Positions 1-4,600 of a stretch of 5,631 nucleotides of DNA are shown piece after piece (the first letter of the stretch is position 1; every line of letters begins with the position of its first letter). This stretch comes from JAIOPA01 sp036522895. Lineage in GTDB: Bacteria; Eisenbacteria; RBG-16-71-46. The stretch is from contig DATDEX010000009.1 in the NCBI GenBank assembly GCA_036522895.1, forward strand, positions 1 through 5,631, in the 5' to 3' direction. The position numbers and the translations under genes are program-made. A model generated the notes under the pieces. It searched no databases. It had not been told where the DNA came from and saw only the letters and a program-made list of their open reading frames with translations.

Positions 1-29
1 GGGGGGGCTGGCCGGGGGGCGGCGGGGGC
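1..29 (+). other. G-tract cluster, possible G-quadruplex
   Basis: The plus strand holds runs of seven, six and five G separated by short spacers of six and four bases. The first run can supply two G3 tracts, so four tracts are available for a G-quadruplex. The complementary strand would encode the proline run of the possible fragment on the minus strand. The tract may reflect only base composition. Confidence 0.3.
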
Positions 30-58
30 GGCGTGGCGAATGAGAAGGAGCGGGTCAT
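1..58 (-). CDS. Possible 5' fragment of a proline-rich protein, running off the window
   Basis: On the minus strand an ATG (58-56) opens 20 bases after the glnS stop and reads MTRSFSFATPPPPPPGQPP to the window edge without a stop. The spacing and direction would suit a second gene co-transcribed behind glnS. A run of six prolines would be expected to need elongation factor P for smooth translation. Against it, only 19 codons are visible, there is no Shine-Dalgarno sequence before the ATG, and proline runs arise easily from C-rich DNA. No function can be given. It could equally be non-coding sequence after glnS. Confidence 0.27.
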   Translation of the reverse strand, partial: MTRSFSFATPPPPPPGQPP

Positions 59-78
59 GGCCGGGGCGGGGCGGACGG

Positions 79-1908
79 CTAGCCTTGCCGCTTCTCCGCG
101 CGCACCCACGCGTCCTTGAGCGTCACGGTGCGCAGGAAGACCGGAGCGCCGGGGCGTGAATCCGCCGGGTCGGCCACGAAGTAGCCCACGCGCTCGAACT
201 GGAGCGGCTCGCCCGGGACCGCGTGGGCGAGCGAGCCCTCGAGCTTGCAGCCGCGACGGACCTCGAGCGAACGCGGGTTCAGGCCTGTGGTGAAGTCGGC
301 ACCCTCGGGCAGGTTTTCCGGATCCTCGAGCGTGAACAGCGTGTCGTAGAGCCGGACCTCGGCCTCGATCGCGTGGCGCGCGGACACCCAGTGCAGCGTG
401 GCCTTCACCTTGCGGCCGTCCGGCGCGTTCCCGCTCCGGGTCGCGGGGTCGTAGCTCGCGCGCACCTCGGTGACCTCGCCGCTCGTCGGGTGCTTCGTCA
501 CCCCGGTGCAGCGGACGAGGTAGGCACCGCGTAGGCGCACCTCGACGCCGGGCGAGAGCCGGAAGAACTTGGGCGGCGGCACCTCGCGGAAGTCGTCGCG
601 CTCGATCCACAGCTCACGCGAGAACGGCACCCGGCGCGAGCCGGCCGCCGGGTCCTCCGGGTTGTTCCCGAGCTCGAACTCCTCGACCTGCTCCGCGGGA
701 TAGTTCTCGATCACCACCTTGACGGGATCCAGCACCGCCATGCGGCGGAGTGCCCGCCGGTTCAAATCCTCGCGGACACAGTGCTCGAGCAGTGCCAGCT
801 CGACCCGGTTCTCCCGCCGCGCCACGCCGATCCGCTCGGCCAGGTCGCGCAGCGCCGCGGCCGGGTAGCCGCGCCGGCGCATGCCGCTGATCGTGGGCAT
901 GCGCGGGTCGTCCCAGCCCGAGACGTGGCGCTCCTGCACGAGCCGCAGCAGCTTCCGCTTGCTCATCACCGTGTGGGTCAGGTTCAGGCGCGCGAACTCG
1001 TACTGGTGCGGCAGCGGGCGCGGCAGATCGAGCGCCTCGAGGAGCCAGTCGTAGAGCGCGCGGTGCGGCACGAACTCCAGCGTGCAGAGACTGTGGGTGA
1101 TGCCCTCGATGTAGTCGGAGAGCCCGTGCGCGAAATCGTACAGCGGATAGATGCACCAGCGATCGCCGGTGTTGTGGTGCTGGGCATGCCGGATGCGGTA
1201 GAGCACGGGATCCCTGAGCCACACGTTGGGTGACGACATGTCGATGCGCGCACGCAGCGTCCGCGCCCCGTCGGAAAACTCGCCCGCGCGCATACGGGAG
1301 AAGAGGTCGAGGTTTTCCGCCACGCCGCGGCCCCGCCAGTGGCTGTCCTCGCCGCGCTCGCCCGGCGCGCCGCGCATGCGATCGACCTCCTCCGCGGTGT
1401 GGTCGCACACGAACGCCTTGCCGGCTTCGATGAGCCGCACGGCGAGCGCGTGGAGGGCGTCGAAGTAGTCCGAAGCTCGAAACGCCTCGAGCGGCTCGGC
1501 GCCCGCTTCCGCGGCGCGCACGCCGGGGAGGTGGAAATCCCCGCCGCGCGGCTCCGCCGTGGCCCGCGCCGGCTTCAAGCCCAGGCAGTGATCGGCCCAC
1601 CCGGCCACGAGCCAGCGGACGTCGGTCAGGATCGAGTCCTCGTACTCGAGCTCCTCCTTCGCCGGGTTCGTGTCGTCCATGCGCAGGTTGCACTGGCCGT
1701 CGAACTGGCGGGCGATCCCGAAGTTCAAGCAGATCGCCTTGGCGTGCCCGATGTGCAGGTAGCCGTTCGGCTCGGGCGGGAAGCGGGTCACGACGCGGCG
1801 CACGCGCCCGGCGGCGAGATCGGCTTTGACGATCTCGCGGATGAAATCCTCGCGCTCGGTGGCGGTCGGGGAGGTGGTCTCGTCCGGCATGGTGGGCGGC
1901 TCCGGCAT
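79..1908 (-). CDS. glnS: Glutaminyl-tRNA synthetase (GlnRS)
   Basis: Cytoplasmic class I aminoacyl-tRNA synthetase that joins glutamine to tRNA-Gln using ATP. Its presence suggests Gln-tRNA is made directly rather than only by the Glu-tRNA amidotransferase route. Visible: PPEPNG then the HIGH motif (residues 44-55), DDTNP (78-82), the ITHSLCTLEF and IYPLYDF blocks (Tyr257) typical of GlnRS, the KMSKS-type motif VMSKR (314-318), GWDDPRMPT and RRRGY, then the C-terminal beta-barrel anticodon-binding region from about residue 395 to the end. Length is 609 residues against 554 in E. coli; most of the excess is an insert of about 34 residues between WLVAGW and SDYFD (about 103-143) plus a longer N-terminus. 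Two in-frame ATGs, 1908 and 1890, lie in an 18-bp tandem duplication. The coordinates give the longer form, but the inner ATG has the better Shine-Dalgarno (GGAG at 1903-1900, nine bases away), so a 603-residue protein is likely. The stop is TAG. Discrimination from GluRS is clear from the MSKR and LCTLEF blocks and the beta-barrel C-terminus. Confidence 0.96.
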   Translation of the reverse strand: MPEPPTMPDETTSPTATEREDFIREIVKADLAAGRVRRVVTRFPPEPNGYLHIGHAKAICLNFGIARQFDGQCNLRMDDTNPAKEELEYEDSILTDVRWLVAGWADHCLGLKPARATAEPRGGDFHLPGVRAAEAGAEPLEAFRASDYFDALHALAVRLIEAGKAFVCDHTAEEVDRMRGAPGERGEDSHWRGRGVAENLDLFSRMRAGEFSDGARTLRARIDMSSPNVWLRDPVLYRIRHAQHHNTGDRWCIYPLYDFAHGLSDYIEGITHSLCTLEFVPHRALYDWLLEALDLPRPLPHQYEFARLNLTHTVMSKRKLLRLVQERHVSGWDDPRMPTISGMRRRGYPAAALRDLAERIGVARRENRVELALLEHCVREDLNRRALRRMAVLDPVKVVIENYPAEQVEEFELGNNPEDPAAGSRRVPFSRELWIERDDFREVPPPKFFRLSPGVEVRLRGAYLVRCTGVTKHPTSGEVTEVRASYDPATRSGNAPDGRKVKATLHWVSARHAIEAEVRLYDTLFTLEDPENLPEGADFTTGLNPRSLEVRRGCKLEGSLAHAVPGEPLQFERVGYFVADPADSRPGAPVFLRTVTLKDAWVRAEKRQG

Positions 1909-1920
1909 GGTGGGCGGCTC
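1883..1920. repeat. 18-bp tandem duplication spanning the glnS start codon
   Basis: The unit tccggcatggtgggcggc occurs twice back to back (1883-1900 and 1901-1918), with two more bases of the period following. Read on the minus strand, each copy carries an ATG and the upstream purine segment, so the start region exists twice in frame and yields the N-terminal echo MPEPPT-MPDETT. The inner copy has GGAG before its ATG, while the outer one has CGAG because the repeat ends there. Confidence 0.9.
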
Positions 1921-1985
1921 GAACTGGCGGCGGGATCGGCGGGGGACGCCCGGGGGCGCCGGGCCACGGCCCGTGTGAGCCCGCG

Positions 1986-2014
1986 AACTAACGCCATCGC
2001 CAGCGTTCTGTCCA
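1986..2014 (-). promoter_or_regulatory. Candidate sigma70-type promoter for glnS
   Basis: On the minus strand TGGACA (2014-2009) matches the -35 consensus at five of six bases. After 17 bases comes TTAGTT (1991-1986), a poor -10 element lying in the least GC-rich patch of this gap. Transcription would start about 70 bases before the glnS ATG. The -10 match is weak and no start site is known, so this is only a candidate. Confidence 0.27.
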
Positions 2015-2058
2015 GCGGCGGGCGGGCATCCGGGCGGCGTTCGTTCGCCGGTTCGGCG

Positions 2059-2099
2059 GCCCGGGCGGAATCGGGGGGCGACCCACGATCCGCCCGGGC
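2059..2099. repeat. Perfect 11-bp inverted repeat in the glnS/peptidase divergent region
   Basis: gcccgggcgga (2059-2069) is exactly complementary to tccgcccgggc (2089-2099), with 19 bases between. The core CCGGGCGG also occurs at 2030-2037, giving three copies of the core, two direct and one inverted, within 70 bp. The right arm ends eight bases before the TG of the candidate peptidase promoter, a position suited to a regulator-binding site. It could also be chance in GC-rich sequence; no regulator gene is present nearby. Confidence 0.5.
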
Positions 2100-2106
2100 G
2101 ACGCTG

Positions 2107-2115
2107 TGCTACGGT
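2107..2115 (+). promoter_or_regulatory. Candidate extended -10 promoter for the S9 peptidase
   Basis: The sequence tgTGcTACGGT gives an extended -10 (TG, one base, then TACGGT at 2110-2115; the T, A and final T match consensus). No good -35 is found 17 bases upstream. The start of transcription would fall near 2122, leaving a leader of about 64 bases that carries the GC hairpin at 2146-2162. Confidence 0.3.
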
Positions 2116-2145
2116 CGCGAGCGCCGTTCACCGGAGCTCGTGACG

Positions 2146-2162
2146 CCCCGGCCCCGCCGGGG
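2146..2162 (+). other. GC hairpin in the leader of the S9 peptidase gene
   Basis: CCCCGG (2146-2151) pairs with CCGGGG (2157-2162) around a five-base loop CCCCG. The stem ends 14 bases before the GGAG ribosome-binding site at 2177-2180, so the RBS stays free. It is followed by AAAA rather than T's, so it is not an intrinsic terminator on the plus strand. It may protect the mRNA 5' end or tune translation; this is inference. Confidence 0.4.
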
Positions 2163-2185
2163 AAAACTCTCGCAGCGGAGAAGCC

Positions 2186-4246
2186 ATGCGCACGCCGACC
2201 GTCGCCCCGGCTCTTGTCGGACTCCTCGCCCCGGTGTTCCGCGGAGTGCTCCTCGCCGTCCTCGCATGGGGCGCGGTCGCTCACGCCGAGACCCGGTTCA
2301 CGCTGGACCTCGCCCGCAAGGTCGTCGGGATCGGCAGCCCGCGCGTCTCGCCCGACGGCCGCTCGATCGCGTTCCTCGTCACCCGCCCGAACTTCGACCA
2401 GGATCGAAACGAGAGCGAGCTCTGGCTCGCGGACGCCGCGACGGGAAACCCGCACGCGCTCACGTTCGAGCGCCACACGGTGGGGGGACCGCAGTGGTCG
2501 CCGGATGGCGCCTCGATCGCGTTCCTGGCCCCCGACGATCAGGCGCAGGCGCAGGTCTGGCTCCTCTCGCTGCGCGGTGGCGAGGCGAAACGCCTCACCC
2601 ACTCGCCGACCGGGGTCGAGCACTTCTCCTGGCGCCCGGATGGCGGCGCGATCGCCTACGCCGCCGCCGACACGCTGCCCGCGCGACAGGGGGAGGCGCG
2701 CCACCTCACGACGTTCCACGTCGGCGACCAGGACCTGTTCCTCCGGAAGGCGCTCACCCCCCAGCACATCTGGCTCCAGCCGCTCGAGGGCGAGCCGCGC
2801 CGGCTGACGAGCGGATCGTGGTCGCTCGAGTTCGAGCTCCCGCCGGGCAGCGCCCCCTCGCACCTCGCCTGGTCGCCCGACGGGAAGGAGATCGCGTTCG
2901 CGCGCGTGCCGGCACCGGAGAGCGGGCGGCTCGACTCGGTGAGCGTCGCGGTGGTCGACGTGGCGAGCGGGGCGATCCGCTCCCTCACGGGCGCGACGCG
3001 CTTTCAGAACAACCCGGTCTGGTCCCCGGACGGCAAGAGCATCGCCTACTGGTACCCGCGCGACGGCCGCGGCGACATCAACTGGGAGAACGAGCTCTAC
3101 CTGGCGCCCGCCGCCGGGGGAGAGGGCAGGAGCCTCACCCGCGCCCTCGATCGCATGGTCTTCAACGGCCAGTGGCTCGCCGACGGCAAGTCGCTGCTCG
3201 TGGCCGCGAACGACCGCACCGGCGTGGGGGTGTGGGTGCAGCCGGTGTCGGGGCCGGCACGCCGGCTGGAGCTCGGGGACCTGGTCGTGAACGGCGCGTT
3301 CGGCTACGAGGTGGACGCGGGCCGCACCGGGCGGATCGCGTTCGTCGCCACCACCGCCGACCGGCCCGCGGAGCTCTACGTGCTCGACTCGCCGCAGGCG
3401 AAGCCGCGCCGGCTCACCGAGTTGAACGCCTGGGCGAAGGACGTCCGATTCGGCCGCATGGAGCGCGTGACGTGGAAGACGCACGACGGCTTCGAGGCCG
3501 ACGGGGTGGTGACCTACCCGCCGGACTTCGATCCCTCGCACCGCTACCCGCTCGTGCTCAACATCCATGGCGGCCCGACCTCGGCCTCGAAGACCTCGTT
3601 TTCCACGCTGCCCCAGCTCATGGCGGCCGAGGGCTGGGTGGTGTTCATGCCGAACTACCGCGGCAGCGACAACTTGGGGAACGCCTACCTGGCCGCGATC
3701 CAGGGGGACTGGGGCCCGGGACCCGGCCGCGACGTCATGGCGGGGGTGAAGGCGCTCCGCGACCGGCCCTGGATCGACGGCAAGCGGACCGCGGTCACCG
3801 GTTGGTCCTACGGCGGCTACATGACCTCGTGGCTGCTCGGGAACTTCCCCGACGAGTGGACCGCGGGCATGGCGGGAGCGCCGGTGACGAGCTGGGAGGA
3901 CCAGTACAACCTTTCCGACGGGAACGTCTCCACCCGCTACGTGCTCGGGGGCTCGCCCTGGACCGGGGAGCGGCAGCGGATCGCCCGCGAGCAGTCGCCG
4001 ATCACCTACGCCACGAAGATCAAGGCGCCCACGCTGGTGATGGCGAACATCGAAGACTTCCGGGTCCCGCCGTCGCAGGCCATGGCGCTCTACCACGCCA
4101 TGAAGGACAACGGCGTCGAGACCGAGTTCGTCGCGTTCCAGGGGCGGACACACGCCTCCTCGGACCCGGTGAACAGCCGCGAGCGCGCCCGACTCTGGCT
4201 CGACTGGGTGAAGCGGCATTTCGACAACGCCCCCCGGGTGCCCTAG
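2186..4246 (+). CDS. Exported S9-family prolyl oligopeptidase-type serine peptidase
   Basis: A secreted or periplasmic serine peptidase of the S9 (prolyl oligopeptidase, dipeptidyl/acylaminoacyl peptidase) family, expected to cleave short peptides; the exact specificity cannot be read. A signal peptide covers residues 1-34, with a hydrophobic core at about 20-32 and a likely cut after AHA. A beta-propeller follows at about 45-420 with PD40/TolB-like blade motifs (V/W-S/R-PDG) near residues 55, 102, 150, 228 and 278 and a weaker LADG near 330. The alpha/beta-hydrolase domain spans about 430-680: oxyanion segment HGGP (461-464), NYRGS (490-494), nucleophile Ser541 in GWSYGGYM, Asp624 in EDFRVP and His656 in THASSDP, so the triad is complete. 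At 686 residues it is of normal length. The start is backed by GGAG five bases from the ATG. A GTG at 2234 would give a shorter signal peptide (MFRGVLLAVLAWGAVAHA) but has a poor RBS. The asparagine-isoleucine-glutamate before Asp624 and threonine before His656 differ from the common HGxxD and GxGH forms. The gene is divergent from glnS and has no obvious partner. Confidence 0.93.
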   Translation: MRTPTVAPALVGLLAPVFRGVLLAVLAWGAVAHAETRFTLDLARKVVGIGSPRVSPDGRSIAFLVTRPNFDQDRNESELWLADAATGNPHALTFERHTVGGPQWSPDGASIAFLAPDDQAQAQVWLLSLRGGEAKRLTHSPTGVEHFSWRPDGGAIAYAAADTLPARQGEARHLTTFHVGDQDLFLRKALTPQHIWLQPLEGEPRRLTSGSWSLEFELPPGSAPSHLAWSPDGKEIAFARVPAPESGRLDSVSVAVVDVASGAIRSLTGATRFQNNPVWSPDGKSIAYWYPRDGRGDINWENELYLAPAAGGEGRSLTRALDRMVFNGQWLADGKSLLVAANDRTGVGVWVQPVSGPARRLELGDLVVNGAFGYEVDAGRTGRIAFVATTADRPAELYVLDSPQAKPRRLTELNAWAKDVRFGRMERVTWKTHDGFEADGVVTYPPDFDPSHRYPLVLNIHGGPTSASKTSFSTLPQLMAAEGWVVFMPNYRGSDNLGNAYLAAIQGDWGPGPGRDVMAGVKALRDRPWIDGKRTAVTGWSYGGYMTSWLLGNFPDEWTAGMAGAPVTSWEDQYNLSDGNVSTRYVLGGSPWTGERQRIAREQSPITYATKIKAPTLVMANIEDFRVPPSQAMALYHAMKDNGVETEFVAFQGRTHASSDPVNSRERARLWLDWVKRHFDNAPRVP

Positions 4247-4261
4247 CCCGGGGTCGTCCCG

Positions 4262-4290
4262 GCCGGGCGCCGGCGGCGGGGTTCCCCGCC
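4262..4290 (+). terminator. Two adjacent GC hairpins after the peptidase gene, possible terminator
   Basis: Sixteen bases after the TAG stop, GCCGG-gcg-CCGGC (4262-4274) is followed directly by GGCGGGG-tt-CCCCGCC (4275-4290), a perfect 7-bp inverted repeat (the innermost pairs must open to form the loop). Neither is followed by a T-run, so this is not a classical intrinsic terminator. In high-GC bacteria such U-less stems often stand at gene ends and may stop transcription or protect the 3' end; the role here is inferred. Confidence 0.42.
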
Positions 4291-4306
4291 CCGCGACCTC
4301 CACGGC

Positions 4307-4332
4307 GAACCCCCGATGCTCGTCGGGTGTTC
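4307..4332 (+). other. Imperfect hairpin downstream of the peptidase
   Basis: GAAC-c-CCCGA (4307-4316) pairs with TCGGG-t-GTTC (4323-4332) around the loop tgctcg, with a single C/T mismatch in a ten-position stem. It is followed by CCCTCT, only weakly pyrimidine-T. It may be a further part of a 3'-end structure together with the two hairpins at 4262-4290. Confidence 0.35.
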
Positions 4333-4486
4333 CCTCTACGCCGGGGGGTCAGAGAGTTGTCATTACGCGTGTTAACCGAAACGACCATGGAACCGCGCGC
4401 CGCGGAGCGTCATCCTCAGGCGGTCGCGTCGGCTGGGATGGCGCGTCCGGGGCCGCAGGGAGCGCGGGGGGGGCTTTGACGTGTAT

Positions 4487-4542
4487 CAGGTGCCACCCCG
4501 ACCCCACCTGTCTCATCGAGCGAAACATCGTGCAGGTACCAC
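4487..4542 (+). repeat. Direct repeats CAGGTRCCAC upstream of the P-loop gene, with an inverted half between
   Basis: CAGGTGCCAC (4487-4496) and CAGGTACCAC (4533-4542) differ at one base of ten and start 46 bases apart. Between them CACCTG (4505-4510) is the inverse of the first copy's CAGGTG. The arrangement could be a regulator-binding array or parts of an RNA leader; the short length makes chance possible. Confidence 0.42.
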
Positions 4543-4543
4543 T

Positions 4544-4563
4544 TCTCGGCGGCGCGCCAGAGA
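4544..4563 (+). other. Leader hairpin before the P-loop gene
   Basis: TCTC-GGC (4544-4550) pairs with GCC-a-GAGA (4556-4563) around the loop ggcgc, with one bulged A. It ends 23 bases before the Shine-Dalgarno at 4587-4592. Its role is unknown; it lies next to the second CAGGTRCCAC copy. Confidence 0.33.
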
Positions 4564-4586
4564 CAGCCCCCTGCCCAAGGGTGACG

Positions 4587-4592
4587 AAAGGA
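4587..4592 (+). promoter_or_regulatory. Shine-Dalgarno that fixes the P-loop gene start
   Basis: AAAGGA lies eight bases before the ATG at 4601. The reading frame is open further upstream, with a GTG at 4532, but that codon has no comparable purine-rich site, so the ATG at 4601 is preferred. Confidence 0.7.
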
Positions 4593-4600
4593 CCGAGCCC

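Larger units (their letters stand above)
4247..4600. other. 354-bp intergenic region without a convincing gene
   Basis: The first 90 bases hold the hairpins described at 4262-4332. The stretch 4353-4383 is the least GC-rich of the region and may hold a promoter for the downstream P-loop gene, but I found no -35/-10 pair at proper spacing. A run of eight G lies at 4466-4473. From 4487 to 4563 there are near-identical decamers and a hairpin just ahead of the next gene. Short open frames here lack ribosome-binding sites. No known riboswitch or RNA family was recognised by eye. Confidence 0.6.

Noticed and set aside
57..119. ATG preceded by AAGGAG (45-50) on the plus strand
   Set aside because: The frame stops after 20 codons and overlaps the 3' end of glnS on the other strand, so the good Shine-Dalgarno match is probably chance.
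1480..1602. Compensated frameshift within glnS as the source of the insert between conserved blocks
   Set aside because: The frame is the same on both sides and the segment ends in a plausible EPLEAFRASDYFD junction, so a genuine insert is more likely, though not proven.
1988..4303. A minus-strand reading frame of 771 codons opposite the S9 peptidase
   Set aside because: It is low complexity (Arg, Gly, Val, His, Pro) and antisense to a gene with full domain structure and catalytic triad; it is a composition shadow.
1339..4479. A plus-strand reading frame of over 1,000 codons running antisense to glnS, through the divergent gap and in another frame across the peptidase
   Set aside because: It is Arg/Ala/Pro/Gly-rich with no recognisable motif and overlaps two clearly real genes. 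Long open frames without stops are expected in DNA this GC-rich.
4387..4479. A 30-codon plus-strand frame starting with ATG in the intergenic region
   Set aside because: There is no ribosome-binding site and the translation is unremarkable; it is the tail of a longer chance frame.
4357..4481. TTGTCA (4357-4362) and TTGACG (4476-4481) as -35 elements for the P-loop gene
   Set aside because: Neither has an acceptable -10 hexamer 16-18 bases downstream (aacgac and cgaccc at 17).
4550..4557. Palindrome ggcgcgcc as a possible protein-binding site
   Set aside because: Short GC palindromes are common at this composition and this one is better explained as the loop side of the local hairpin.
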